Of a stretch of DNA of 64,000 nt, positions 37,031 through 50,580 are shown in pieces. The first letter of the stretch is position 1; every line of letters starts with the position of its first letter. The stretch spans positions 12,834,884 through 12,898,883 of the forward strand of contig JAMXBB010000004.1 of the NCBI GenBank assembly GCA_024138015.1. The letters run 5' to 3'. The translations under genes were made by a program, and so were the position numbers. This DNA comes from Lumnitzera littorea (lineage: Eukaryota > Streptophyta > Magnoliopsida > Myrtales > Combretaceae). A model generated the notes under the pieces. It did no database searches, had not been told where the DNA came from, and saw only the letters and a program-made list of their open reading frames with translations.

Positions 37031-38377
37031 TGTTTCCACACGATTATCTTATCTGGGATTCGCTCGCTTCCAACCTAACACCCCCAACTTGGCGCCTTTT
37101 TCTTCATCTCTCTCTCCATCTCATCTGCATCCCCATTTTGCTGACATGAAAAATAACACCATCATCCTCACTTCTAAAAAGGTAAGAACTTGAATAACTT
37201 TTAACTGAAGTGTTACGTCTTCCTTTATTCAAATCTCAACTGATTGTCCCTTGCCTTATTTATGTTTATGTTCATTTTCCTTTTGCATGAAACAAATACA
37301 ACAGTAGGAAGCGACTCTCAATGCTTCACTGAATCTTCGTTCATGGCGTAGAAATGGAATTGGGGTTGTCATGAAAATTCATGAATTGGTTATAGGATGG
37401 TTCTGTGTGAAGTCGTTATCCTTTAGTTATAAGTATTTTCAATGTTGGCTTAGACCTAAATTTCATGTTTTGTGTGGATATGGAAGTTTACCATTTTGAA
37501 TTGTGATTGTGGGGCACGGCCATAACCGAACTGGTTAGCATTTCAAGACGTTCGTCACCCTACCAAACTGATAGATGACTGCCTTTGGTGCGAATTGAAC
37601 TATAGCGTAATGTTAATTTATGGTCTCGGGCATTCATGTCTTAATTATGTCTGCCAACCGCTTATGAATATTTTGGCATATTGTGCAAATTTGGTGTTTT
37701 CACTGTTATGGTTTTGGGTTGTTTTGAGAGGAGCCTACCCTGATTTTGACTCGAGGGAGGGTAAGCTCAATGTAAGAGGACCTAAACCATAAAAAAATAT
37801 GTATCTTTTCACAAAAATTCTAAATTTTAATGGACGTATTTATTTATTTTCCTGAAAATTTCGAACTTTGGATGGACAGCTGTAAGGTCCAGCCCTACCC
37901 CTCTGGCTGTGCTTTTGGTTGCATTGAATTGAAGTTGATAATAGTCACCTTTATTACGTGTCAAGTCCAGTGGCGTTACGGAGTAAATAAATAAAATGTA
38001 GTATCGAAGTAAATCAAGTAATAGTAGTAGTATCATAATAGTACGAATAAATAAGCGGAGTTAGCAATAGTAGTCGCGGGTCAAACCTACTTGCGGTCTA
38101 CTCGAGTTTACTTTGAATCTTGTGTTAATCAAGTAGCTTATTAAGTCAAGCTCGAGCTATATGATATTTGCTTGACTAGTGCCCGAGTTTAATTGAATTC
38201 GAGTTGAGTTTAAATTTCAATTAGGTTTGAGTCAAGTTTGGTTATAGTATTATTTTATTTAGAAACAAGATATGATTTTGAATAAATCAATCCTAAACAA
38301 TTTTAATTGAGTTCGATTGCGCTCGAGCTCGAGTTCAGCACGGTATTCTTTATAGCCTAGTAGTGGGGGTAGAAGAG
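37031..38377. other. Upstream region of the violaxanthin de-epoxidase gene
   Basis: An exon-like segment at about 37080-37181 has pyrimidine-rich leader sequence, an ATG at 37146 and 12 codons running into AAG followed by GTAAGA; whether it is transcribed is unknown. From 38080 to 38345 is a stretch rich in CTCGAG and GAGTTCGAG-like words, similar in type to 63540-63860. No other gene is seen. Confidence 0.4.
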
Positions 38378-38387
38378 TATATATAGG
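38378..38387 (+). promoter_or_regulatory. VDE: TATA box of the violaxanthin de-epoxidase gene
   Basis: TATATATAGG precedes a leader-like stretch by about 30 bases. The leader then seems to contain an intron ending at the acceptor CAG at 39121-39123, only 30 bases before the favoured ATG. The leader intron is inferred from splice-like sequence. Confidence 0.5.
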
Positions 38388-39152
38388 AAAGTTGGGGTTG
38401 TGAAAGAAAAGTGAAGGCAGCTGGGTTCAAATTTGAGCTGTGGCCAACGGACAGAGAATCAAGTTAGTTACTCTCGTTGCTATATCATTCTAAGTGTGTG
38501 AGAGGAGCAACTGCACTCTGGGTAGTAAGGAAAACTTTGATTCCTCTCTCTCTTCTTTCTGCTTTTCTGCCGTTTTATCTTCACTTTCATTACGTCCACT
38601 CCCCCTACTGCTATCAGCTGATTGGGAATATTTAGGTGACTTTTCTTTTGATCTTCATAGAGTAGGCAGACAATATAGGTGACTCATCAGGTGACTTGGA
38701 ATATTTATGTCATGAATTTTAAACTCATAGTTTTAGGATTCAACAAGTCTATGACTCATTTGTTCTATCAATACGATATAGCATTGATATGAAATATTGT
38801 ACTGTGGTTTATGTTATTAATACCATCGATTGTGAATAAATTACTATGCAAAGATTTTGTTTTGGAGATTAAAGACAGCTTCAATTATGAGTAAAGCTAG
38901 TTCCAAACACCGAATTGGGGTTTCAAAGTTCCCAAACATAATCTTTCATGGACTCCTTACACTAGTGTTTATATTGGCTGATCATACTTAATATGATATG
39001 GATGGCATGGTCACAAGCGATGTTCACCAAATAATGAAGATAACTTGTGTGTTTAAACATGCAATGGAAGACTGAAAGTAGTATGGACTGGCTAATTGAT
39101 ATCTTGGCTTATACATATGTCAGCTAGCACTTGGAGGCCAATGAACGAAAAG

Positions 39153-42100
39153 ATGGCATTGTTGGCACGGTCAATCTATTTGTTCCCTGATGATAGTTCT
39201 GGCTTTTGTACTTCCAGATTCAGAGTTTTGAATGACCTGAAGTGTCGCAGAATGAAAGTGCTATCCTTTCACAACATAAATGCCTCTAAACTATGGTCTC
39301 GTATTTGGTTGCCTATACATGCTCATACATTGACTAGGAAAAGTTTGTCTTGCTTAGAGTTAACTTCCTGTACTCTTCTATCATTATGGCGGGACAGTGT
39401 TGCTTCAATGAGTGTAACTCGTTCAAACATAACAAAGGTCTATTCTGAACGGATTCCTTTGATTATTTTGTTTTGATTGAGTATTTTTCTCGTTTCTAAC
39501 TCTCTTCTTTTTCATTTACTTTGATATTTCTAGGTTTTTCGACGTGTCCCTGAAATTTCCAATATTCTGAAAGAGCAGAACCAGTTGCAACTCACTAAAG
39601 TTGCTGTCTTAATTGCATGCATGTTTCTTATTATACCATCTGCTGATGCTGTTGATGCCCTCAAAACTTGTGCTTGTTTACTGAAGGAATGCCGGTAATT
39701 GCTCCTGTTTATTAAGAGGCTGTCTGTTGATGGAAAATCTTGTATATTAACCTGTATTGCATTTAGCTGCTTATGCTGTAGGACATGGTCAAGTTGCCAT
39801 TAATGGTAGAGGAAGCAGTAATCTCTTATAGATAACCTATTCTGACTTTATAAAGTCTGATACATAAGTCCACAGAATATTGGGTTTCTGATTATGTGCA
39901 TCGGCATGAATATATCTAAGTATCCAGCTTATCTAGTAATAACTTAGTTTGCTGGTTTACATAATTAATGCCTGCATTATAGTTCATAGAACTTATGTGG
40001 GTGCTGGCACATGCAATCAGCTGGAATCAGTTATGATCTCCATTTCCAGCTTTATGCATTTTCTACACTGTCTTCATGTTTCAGATGGAGTTGACATAGC
40101 TTTTATATGGCAGGATGAAGAATTTGATGTTCATCATTAACATACATCTATTGACAGTTGCATGTGCTTATCTGGCTCCCCTTCATGTATTACTTGACCA
40201 TAATTCTTGAATTGCTAGTCGTCATATTCTTGTGTAGTGACACTCATTAAACACAAAAGTTGGAGATTTATTTAGCCATTTCTCTAGGTATATATTCTTT
40301 GGTAATGCTGTTCACAGATCATTCTCTAGGTTATGGTAATTGTAGTAACAAAGATGCATGGAATGATTTATGAAGTATAGACATCATCATGCCTGTGTAA
40401 ATGGTTAATTTCAGGTTGTAATTTATTTAGAAATTAAATCAAAATATTAATAAACAGTATGGTAATTCTGTCCCTTTGGATACCTTCTAGTCTCATTCAA
40501 ATAGTATCTCTATTAAATAACTCCACCATGATCCAACTATTTCACTTGGAGTTATTAATTGATGTTTTTGTATAACTGGTCACTTCTGTGCCTACGTATG
40601 ATGAATTGATCTTCGACCTCAAACAGGTTAGAACTTGCCAAGTGCATTGCCAATCCATCTTGTGCTGCAAATATTGCTTGTCTCCAGACATGTAACAATC
40701 GCCCAGATGAAACTGAATGCCAGGTTAATTTTTTTTCTTCACTGGTTGAACATACCCTTTTCAGAAGCTTGAATTACATGTAGTCGTAACTCAGAACAGA
40801 ATTAGCAACCAACAAAAGATTTAACTTGGAACTTTTTTGCTTACCAATTGTCAGATTAAAATATTACCTTTCTAACCTCAAGACCAGTCAAGATTTACTT
40901 TCTTGCTTGGCAGCAGATAATAACAAGCCCTGCTGTTAACATACATATCTTTGTTATTGCAGCCGTATAGTAGCTCATAGTTAATTTTTATCACACTTCT
41001 GTATCATCTGGAACGTACTTTATTGGTATATATCTTCAGATTCAGCTGTTCAACTTTTTGATACTACTTTGATTCTTCACCTGTTGATGCCTGCAATACC
41101 ATTTTCAGATAAAAACTAGTGTCCAGTTGTTTATTTCTTGCACAGAAAAAACCTTTTTGAATTCCCATGGAAGGAGACTGCACTAAGGAAAAAAGCTTTT
41201 AGTGTTTGTCCCAGATGCCTTCTTTCTCGTTATCAATGGGATCAAGAACATTTCTGGCAAGAAATATATCAAAGAGTTGGTGATGGGTTAACCTATGACC
41301 ATTGAGTGAAATTTCAAAAACCTGGCCTCCTCTCTTTGAAACAAGGGTGCTTCTATTTTTGTTGGTGATTGAGGCAATTTTGTTTTCTCCACATTGCTAT
41401 ATCTCTAGAATCAATGCAGAATCTTAATACTTTTGCCAAAGAATTCTAAATGTTGAATATAGGTTCTTAAAACAAAGAAATTCATTGCATCACTAGATCA
41501 AGTATCTTCTAGTTGTTTGTTTGATCTCATGTGCTTTACAATCGTCTCACCAAAAAATTTAAGTTTGTAGATTCGGTGTGGTCTATTATATTTATTATAT
41601 AATACTTCTCCTCACTCGTAGGCTAGACATCGACTAAGGCCGAACAGGTGAATAATTTAATTAAATGGGGTTTGATAATGCAGGGGTTTAAATCTATAAC
41701 CTTTTACTTTGATACTATGTTATGACTAGCATGATAACCGTTTTATCTAAAATTTTAAATTTATAGATTTGGTGTAGATTATTATATTTATTATCCAGCA
41801 CTTTAGTTCCAGCCTTCATGTTCCCTCACATGATGGAAATAATCTTAAATTTGTTTTCCTTATAAATTATATCCAACCTATGTGTCTTCTTTCAGATAAA
41901 ATGTGGAGATCTCTTTGAAAATAGCGTTGTGGATGAATTCAATGATTGTGCAGTTTCACGGAGAAAATGTGTACCTCGTAAATCTGATGTTGGAGAATTC
42001 CCTGTTCCTGATCCAACAGTTCTTGTTAAGAGCTTCAACCTTGAAGATTTCAATGGAAAATGGTTCATTTCAAGTGGCTTAAATCCCACCTTTGACACTT

Positions 42101-42301
42101 TCGATTGCCAACTGCATGAATTTCACACAGAATCAGGCAAACTTGTGGGAAATTTGTCATGGAGAATACGCACACCTGATGGTGGATTTTTCACTCGATC
42201 TACTGTGCAGAAATTTGTGCAAGATCCAACATATCCTGGCATATTATACAATCACAATAATGAATACCTCCACTATCAAGATGATTGGTAATTCCTTATA
42301 A

Positions 42302-42332
<31 letters not shown>

Positions 42333-43402
42333 ATTGCATGTTATCATCATGTCTCCATACTTCTTTGTGACATATGATTGTGTACTGTATCTTTGATTTT
42401 TGAGTTGGCAAGGTACCCCTGAAGCTCAAAGTTTTGGAGGCTCTGTGGTTAATTCTTCCTTTATTATCTTGTGCTTAAGTCTTAGAGCCTCCAAAAATGA
42501 TCTGTAAAACATCTAACTAATATCATCAATGTGCCAAACAGAGTACTATCTATGATGCGAAAACTACAATTATTAGGACACATGATGATAAGATTGACAC
42601 CTTAAAGATATTTTTAGCAGTAATAGCGTTCAGTTACTGATCCTATGTTTCTGTTGTACTTTAAGGGAATGAATTATTTCTTTAGGATAGACATAAGCAA
42701 CCTCACAAAAAACATTTGAAATTTCTGCTGATCCTTCCCATAACAAAAACTACTTCCTTTGGAAAATGAATTCTGGGACTCGCTTGACAAACGGCTGTGT
42801 TTGACAGCCAAAGATAACTTTCTGATTGTTCTTTAATTATTTTCATCACTTTTACATATTAGCTACTTAAGTTGCTGCCCCTTTTTGTGAAACCTGGCAG
42901 GTATATCCTATCTTCCAAAGTAGAAAACAAGCAAGATGACTACATCTTTGTATACTACCAAGGAAGGAATGATGCGTGGGATGGCTATGGTGGAGCTGTT
43001 GTTTACACAAGAAGTGCAGTCTTGCCTAAAACAATGGTCCCAGAACTTGAAAAGGCTGCGAAAAGTGTTGGAAGAGACTTTTCAACATTCATCAGAACTG
43101 ATAATACTTGTGGACCAGAGCCACCTCTGGTGGATAGAGTGGAGAAGACAGTGGAAGAAGGGGAGAAAATAATTGTACGGGAGGTGGAAGAGATAGAGCA
43201 AGAAGTGGAGAAGGTTGGACAGACAGAGGTGACGTTGTTTCAGAGACTGGCAGAAGGTTTTAAGGTGCTTAAAGAAGATGAGGAAAATTTCTTGAGAAGT
43301 TTCAGTAAAGAAGAGATGGAATTATTGGATGGGCTGAAAATGGAAGCAACTGAAGTTGAGAAGCTTTTTGGAAGAGCTCTGCCACTTCGAAAGCTAAGAT
43401 AA
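39153..43402 (+). CDS. VDE: Violaxanthin de-epoxidase, chloroplast (VDE/NPQ1)
   Basis: Exons: 39153-39437, 39534-39694, 40627-40723, 41896-42287, 42901-43402. Together they encode 478 residues, a usual length for plant VDE. The ATG at 39153 has the best context (AAGATGGC); ATGs at 39117 and 39141 are in frame, but 39117 lies before a likely acceptor. The N-terminus is a plastid transit region, then a hydrophobic lumen-targeting stretch (VAVLIACMFLIIPSADA) with an A-D-A cleavage site before VDALKTC. Then come a Cys-rich domain (11 Cys), a lipocalin domain starting FNLEDFNGKWFISSGLN with FDTFDCQLHEF and DAWDGYGGAVVYTRS, and a Glu-rich C-terminal helix. The 13 cysteines match the family. The enzyme acts in the thylakoid lumen at low pH and uses ascorbate to convert violaxanthin to antheraxanthin and zeaxanthin for heat dissipation of excess light. 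No damage is seen. Confidence 0.97.
41557..41794. repeat. Direct repeat pair in VDE intron 3
   Basis: A block of about 40 bases (TTTAAGTTTGTAGATTCGG and onward) at 41557 recurs in diverged form at 41755. The pair frames about 150 bases that may be a small insertion. Confidence 0.6.
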
Positions 43403-44417
43403 GAATTTTGATACATAGACATTTATTTCTATTTCTCCATTTAGATATATAGCTCTTGCAGTTTTTGGGAGAGTCCTAGATTATTCACTCTCCTGTTTTT
43501 ACAGTAAGGCAATTATATGAACTGTTTCCTTCTGGTCTTTTTACTGTTCAATCCATCAACATGTTAACCTTGATAATTTTTTCCATTTTCCATTGAAATT
43601 GCAATACAAGTCATATAAATCAGGTTCCGGGAGAGTAACCTAATGGTACACATCAAAATGGGTTTTCTTTACGTATTTACTTGTGGTTTTAGTTTGATGT
43701 AAGAGAACTGAATTCTGATGTGATCAAGGATTTCTATAAAAACAGAAAATCTGCCGACCTTGAGGAGATTATTTTCGCATCAGACATGTGATAAGATATA
43801 TGAAATTGGAATGTGCCTCTTATGATTCCTCTTTCCTACATATGATATTGTAAGTATAATCAGGACCAAAATTAGTTGAAGGAAGAAAAAGAAAATAAAT
43901 AAAACATCCTAGAGGCAAGATTATCAGTGAGGAATTTGCAACAAAATATCATGAAGTTGGTCCAAGTTAAATGGAATTCGCTTTGAAAAGTTATTTGGAT
44001 ACGAGAACAGATTGAGAAAGTACGTAATATCGATTGCCCAGGCTGTAGGACCTTGATGCATTGAGCATTTGTTCCCACATATTTGGGCACTAGCTTTATC
44101 CACTAGAATTAAATGTTACATCACACATACAAACCTCACACCCACATGTGCCCGCTGCATCCTTTTCGCCCATAACAATTAAAGATTTACACCGGTGGAT
44201 CTTTTTGTGTAAACCAGCAAACAATCACATCTTGGGATCTGCCATTTATGGATGATGGTATCTCATAATAGCTGCACCATTATTTTCTATACATTCCTAG
44301 ACTGGTCATGCATTTTTCTTGTGATGGGGACTATTATTTGGTGCATACGTCTAACTAGCTAGGAAGGAAGAAAACTTTTGGCAACATGAGATGAGAATAC
44401 AAACTGTTTGGAAATGC
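43403..44417. other. Intergenic region between convergent VDE and CHX genes
   Basis: It holds the 3' untranslated regions of both genes. No further coding region is seen. Confidence 0.55.
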
Positions 44418-47400
44418 TCAAACCATGCGAGCAGGACCAGACTCTTCTACCATTGGTGTATCTGGAACATCATACGCATCTGCATTTGCTTGTTCATCCA
44501 CTAGTGGTTGAACGTTTGCTGATGGGTTGTACTGCTGAGTTACCAGAACTGATGCAGTAGTGGAGAATTCTGATGAGGCCAAGTAACTGCCCACATTGCC
44601 TAATTCTGGACAGTCGTTGCCTTTGTCTAGTAGTGCTGGTACGACTTGAGGCATTCTTCCCACAATAAATAAATTGCATTTGTTCGTTGATTTCAGTGCT
44701 GCAACTACATCATGCTTACTGTCCACATTTCTCTCCTCATATAAGATTGACTCGTTTTTGTTAGAAGTCAAGTTTGACAAGACAAGCACATCATCGTTGA
44801 GGTTATCATCACGTGCACTTTCTTCTGCACTGGCTTCTTTGTTTGATTTTGAAGTTCCTGGAGTAAACACAAACTTGATGACATGAAGCATGATACCTGG
44901 ATGCTCTGCCATCCTAACACCAAGAGCAAGTGCTTCGTGGTCATCAGGTCCACCAAAAAAGGGCACCACTATTGTGTAAGAAACATCACTAGCAGAGACT
45001 TGTGTAGTGCCTCCTAGGCCACGATCAACAAGTATTCCAACAGAGCAAGGTGCATGTTGAAGAACACGCTGGTTCACGGCTTGAAATGCATGTCCTAATG
45101 ATTCCATGGAACCATCCAATCTTTGATGCTTATGGAATGGAAGCAAAATCGTTGCAGCACGTTTTTGGTGGGCACTTGTGCAGATATCCTCATGAATAGT
45201 ACTAAGTGCAGAGATGGCTGTCATGGGGCGCACAGTCACACTGCTAAGCTGTTGATAGGCCTCGAAAGCAATGACCATTTGATCTTTGTCACCCTGTATC
45301 TTGTTCCAGAAAGGAAGCCCATTTCTGCGTGCCTTGTGAACCATGGAGATGGCTGAAGACCGTTCGGATAATTCCATAAGGTGCATTGCATAGACACAAA
45401 GGCGTCCCTTCTTTCTAGTGCCACGGGATGACTCTATGAGGTTGATCATTGTGGGGATGTTACGGGTGCTGTGGAAGCAAACCAGCAGCCTTAGCTCTGT
45501 GTCAAGGTCCTTGCGCTGTACAGATTTGTGTTTGTAGGGCGTTCCTCTTCTGGCAGGTTTGTACACAGCCATAACTATGGGGGTTGTGATGAAGGTGGTG
45601 AATAAGGCCATCAAAACACAGACAGCAAATGTCTGGTCATTCAGCACCTGCAACAAAGGACAAAAGATTACTTTGTGGCTGTTTGGTAGCGGCTATCTAG
45701 AAAAGGATTAGAAAAGATGAATATACGAAATCGTTCGTTCAATCTCTTATGGTGAGAGGGGAAAAAGAAGGAATCGGCTGAATATTAGAAAATTACAATA
45801 CCACTAGCATAAACATCCTAAACTGGTGATTCAATGTTCTTAAAACAACGAAAGAGCTGAATATACCTTTCGGTCTTTTCCAATATTAAGGACAATGAGC
45901 TCTACCAATCCCTTAGTGTTCATCAAGAATCCAAGAGCAAGTGACTCCTTGAAGGGCATTTTGCACAGCATTGCAAGTCCTAATGTCCCCATAATCTTCC
46001 CAAAGCAAGCATTAAATATGACAAGAAAAAGCATGCCCCATGATTGTGCTCCTCTTATGGTTGCAACATTTGTCTTCAATCCGCTGGAAACGAAATAGAG
46101 AGGCAAGAATAACGCCGAGACAAGATCCTCTATCTTTTCTATCAATACACCTGCAAAGGGACCATCCTTTGGGACAACTATTCCTACCACAAAAGCCCCA
46201 AAAAGTGCATGTATCCCGATCGTGTCTGTGACAAATCCTGCTGCCAAAACCATTGCTAATGTGATGCATATGTACAATTCCTTCACAGGTTCGCCTTCAG
46301 GGGATCGGCGAGCCATCCAAGTCAGTGCTGGTTTTATGACAAAGATCGCGAATATGACAAAGGCAACACCACAAAGCAGGACCCAGAGCGAAACTAGGGG
46401 GGAACTATTTGTGCCAGATAGAGCAATGGCAAGGGCAAGCAGGATCCAAGCTACAACATCATTAACAGCTGCAGCCGACATTGCAATACGTCCAACATCT
46501 GTTGTGAGAAGCTTAAGCTCAGCCAGGATACGAGCCAAGACAGGAAAAGCCGTGATGGATAGAGCTACACCCATGAAGACTAGGAAAGGTCCTTGTCTAA
46601 CTCCCTCGGATATTGTGGCGCGGAGGGCAAATGATGTGCCAATACCAAGGATAAAAGGTAGACTGATGCCGGTAAGAGCTATTGCTAGAGCCTTCTTGCC
46701 AGTCCGGCGAATTGAACGCATGTCAAGCTCAAGACCTACCAGGAATAGGAAGTAGAGGAGACCAATATTGGCAATGGTGTCCAGGACTGTCATGCTTTTT
46801 GCTGGAAAAACTGTGTGTAAGAACTTCTCACTTCTTCCCAACGCAGATGGTCCTAGCAGTATTCCTCCCTGAAAGCATCGTATCCATTAATTCATCAATC
46901 ACCAACGTTATCAGAAGTTTCTACTAGAAATTGTCGTCTTTTTATGGAACAGGTTGCATCCATCAGCAATTAGATTACAATGCATGACAATGACATATGC
47001 TTCTTTGGATTCATTTCATGGACTACGATTCTACGGAATCCAATTTACCATTGTTTCTGGTAAGAGTATGGTCATGTTATAAGGACCATGTAAAAAAAAA
47101 AAAGAAAAAAAAGAAAAAAAGAAAAGAAAAGAAGAAAGAACTCATGACCCCCAAATCGTTAGACATTTGATTTCTCTCTCCCACTACTGTTTTGGAAGCC
47201 ATGGATTAATATTTTTGTACGACATTATGATCGCTCTCCTAAAAGCTATGATTAAATGATTCATAACAGTCCTATTCCATACGACAAATTCAATAATGTT
47301 TGAAAATAAATGATAATTAAATATGTTTTCACGACTCAAATATGTTTGAATGTTTACACTAAATTGAATGCACGAAGCATTTAGAAGCGGAAAATCCACA

Positions 47401-48180
47401 AACAAACTTGAATAGCATTGACATTTTCTAGTATCCCCATTTTCTGGCATTCTCAGAGAACTCAAAATGATTCATTCCCACGTCTGTTTTTGTTTTTTTT
47501 TTTTTTCTTTAAAGGTAATATGGGGTTATATTATATTAAACAAAAACACAGTCTTTTACACATGGTCAGACCTAGATTCGCATAGGCAACTCTTCTTCAC
47601 CCCATACTATATTTTTATTATCACATGCTTGCATATGTATCCGATGATGGTCAAATTCAACTGTTGAGATTCGAAAAAAGCAATAATAATAATAAACCCC
47701 CAGGAATTAAACTTACTAGCATAAACATCAATCATAATGAACTTTACATTCGAATATGTTTTCACTGTACATATTTTATGTTCTTGTACGGGTAAAATAT
47801 GGTTAAATGATTGCTGGCAAATTATTTAAATTCATCAATAAACATGGTTTAGCCTCATCGTAGATTTCCTTGCTTACAGATTGTATTATGAAATATGCGA
47901 ACACGTCCTGGAAGGTATAATTAAAACTCGAAATTGTATACGAATCCCATGTTCTGAAGACATGACATAATTTAAGGGCACTTACAATGATTTCTGCAAT
48001 AACCCTGGGTTGTCTGAGGGGCCTGAGAAGCAATGCAAGTACTCTTGTGAAAACAATCACCAAGCACATTTGAAGAATGACAAGCGGAAGGGCATAATCT
48101 AGTGGATTATCCCCCTGGAACGCCCCGTTGGACGTCGCCTTCATTGGCGCGGGACATACTTGTGTTGCGTTTGTTGCCAT
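44418..48180 (-). CDS. Cation/H+ antiporter, CHX17/CHX18-like
   Basis: Exons in coding order: 48180-47986, 46868-45867, 45647-44418, giving 808 residues with all introns in phase 0. Arabidopsis CHX18, from memory, is about 810 residues and very similar, including the start MATNATQVCPAPMKATSNG. The N-terminal half is a CPA2 exchanger domain of about a dozen membrane helices, with GGILLGPSALGR, VGLELDMRSIRRTGKKALAI, MGVALSITAFPVLARILAEL, the VNDVVAW motif (the Asn-Asp pair central to transport), and GFLMNTKGLVELIVLNIGK. The C-terminal half (exon 3) is a soluble cytosolic region with USP-like folds, including CSVGILVDRGLGG. The family exchanges K+ or other monovalent cations for protons and controls endomembrane pH. 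The subgroup is chosen by recall. It is convergent with VDE. Confidence 0.95.
47089..47139. repeat. Poly-purine tract in CHX intron 1
   Basis: A run of A with scattered G (a pyrimidine tract in the transcript) inside the 1117-bp first intron. Confidence 0.85.
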
Positions 48181-48570
48181 GGCATGAATTTCACATCAAA
48201 GTGCAAAACAAATTTATGCTAATGGAGCCAAATCCGTACAAGCACACGCACATGCAGGCACGGACTCTGCTCGAAAGGAAAATGTGCGTCAAGGTGGGAA
48301 AAAGGCAGGGTTCTGTTATAAAATTTCCAAATAGAACGGCTTAACTTGATTTGGGGAATGAACAGCGAAGACGATGGACAAAATGAGTTTCCTTAGTTTC
48401 TTAAAGTAGCAGGTCTAAGGATTCTTTTACAAATGGGATATAATAACAGAAATAACTAACAATAGCGAAATGAAAAATAATGGGCCGAATTTTTGTTTAC
48501 AGGCTCGATTGTATCTTGGAAATCGTTGAGAATTTGAAATACGTTTGGTAGGGAAACGATTGTGCCTTCT

Positions 48571-48579
48571 CTATTTATA
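48571..48579 (-). promoter_or_regulatory. TATA box of the CHX gene
   Basis: The minus strand reads TATAAATAG about 390 bases before the ATG at 48180. The 5' leader would be about 360 bases, long for a plant gene, unless an alternative start is used. Confidence 0.5.
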
Positions 48580-48580
48580 G

Positions 48581-49799
48581 CATCTTAGTTAGCCGACAGG
48601 AGTTGAAAATTTTCATTTCTGTTTTAAGTTGCACTTATAGATATTAGAATTTTTTTTTCTTTTTATTTTATTGTTTTATAAATTTCCTTCTTTAATATAT
48701 GCAAGAGTCAACTTGTGTTGTATCTGGAAATTAATCATCTTCAATCTCTACGATGTCTATGATTTTGCCTGTTTAAAGGTTTTATGTAATTGAAAAAAGA
48801 TCATGAAAGTGACATTTATTCCATTTCATAAATTTTTATTAGACAAATATGTATATTTTTATCTATACCTTACCGGTCATGTATTCTCATTTATGAATAA
48901 TAAAAAATTGATTAGTTCAGTATTTACATGCAAAGCATGCAGCACATGATTTAAGCATAGTAACCCAAAAAATTTGTACTCAAAATTCTGTACATTTTTG
49001 TTTATTTATTTATATTTTATTATTATTGAAGGAAATAGAGGAGGAAAATAAGGACAATCTTATTATTTTTCAATAAAATTATGTTAATGATTAAGCTTGA
49101 TTCATGGAGTATAAGCTGGCATTATAAATCTTCAATTTTTTTTTTCACTAAATAAAATTACCCAGCGTTGCAGTATTATTTTGTGGCAGCGGCCCGTTGC
49201 ATTTTTGTGGGAAAAAAGTTCCCCAAAGAAAAAGGGAAAAATAGAAAACTCATAGCCCACAAGATAAAGAAGTAAAAAGGAAAGAAAAAACTTTAAAATT
49301 AAGAGCATTATACGAATATGGGGTCCTTTATCAAAAATATTATGAAAAAGGACCCTTAATAAAAAATATTTTGAATATAGTTGCATGTGACTTCAGTAAA
49401 AAATTCCACTGAGTTGTGGGATTAGAACTAGATGCACCTTCTTTTGTAACCATATGTAGAATTCAACATATGACCAAGTTAAACCAAAAATACATTATAC
49501 CCTACAAAGTACTGACATAGCCTTCACATGGTCAAACTCCCCCTTCAAATATACGAACTTCACTTGCTAAAAGGCATAACAGTAAGATTCAACACACATG
49601 ATAATATTTCACTTTGTGAAAGAGATTAAGAATTCATGTAGAAGTTAGGAAGTTGCAATATATTATTAGATAGAAAGGTTGCAATACATATTGACATTCG
49701 ATCAAACCTCAACATATATTCTTTCAAAAGTATATGTACATAACATTCCTTTGTTTCGATTTGTGCAAACAATTACAAGAAATGACATCTCTATCTAAT
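48581..49799. other. AT-rich intergenic stretch upstream of the CHX gene
   Basis: It likely includes the promoter of the CHX gene. No other gene is seen. Confidence 0.5.
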
Positions 49800-50580
49800 T
49801 TATCCTAGATAGACTCATGTAAGGGTGGATTCTAAATCGTGAATCAACCTGGTTTGGAAATGATCAGGCCCGAACTACTTGAACTAGCAGGTTGTGAATT
49901 GTTAGGTTGGTTTACCATTGAACTAGTGTGTTCGCTTGATCGGTTCATCCCTTAAAAAAAAAAAAAAAGAAAGAGGGAGAGAGAAGTGAGGCTATTAAGT
50001 TAGGAAAAAAATAATTGGATGATATTCATTAAGTTATGGTATATCAAAATTACTTTCATTGCAATGGTAAATAATAATTTTTTAAAAATAATATCATTAA
50101 ACTAATAATACATGATTAATCATAAATTAATTATGTGTTAATGATAGATCGAAAATTTAATTTAAATTAATGTAAGTCCTTTTTGTAAAACTTATCAAAC
50201 ATTAAGGATTTGAATATGAGAAAAAGATAAAATTTGAGGAGAAAAAAATAAAAAAAGTTGGAATCATATTAAGTCGAAAATTAATAAAAAAAATTAAAAA
50301 TTATTACTGAATTAGTACATTTAAAAAAAAAAAAAAGGAGATTACGATATTAGAAATTATTAATGTATTTAAAAAAAGAAATTAATAAAAAAAATTAAAT
50401 ATATATATAAGTAGTTTAAGGGTCGAATCAACCCTAAATTGCTTTCCTACAAACCGGTTACAATTCAGTCGTGATCAAGCCTATAAACCGGTGATTTCAA
50501 GTTGATTTAGAGCCAATCCGGCCCATTGGTCAGGTTTATCCTACGATATCGAAAGGTTTTGATGGTCCTTGATCTCAGTC
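49800..50580. repeat. Possible interspersed repeat
   Basis: Two segments (49840-49950 and 50405-50560) with GAACTAG, AACCGG and TGATC words in less AT-rich sequence flank a very AT-rich core. They resemble the ends of an old transposable element, but I could not align clear inverted ends. Confidence 0.3.

Noticed and set aside
39117..39152. Two in-frame ATGs (39117, 39141) upstream in VDE
   Set aside because: The first lies before a likely splice acceptor and the second has a weak context. The ATG at 39153 has a strong context and gives the usual family length.
46222..46755. 177-codon plus-strand open frame opposite the CHX gene
   Set aside because: It is a shadow of the antiporter exon 2; its composition is that of reverse-complemented membrane segments.
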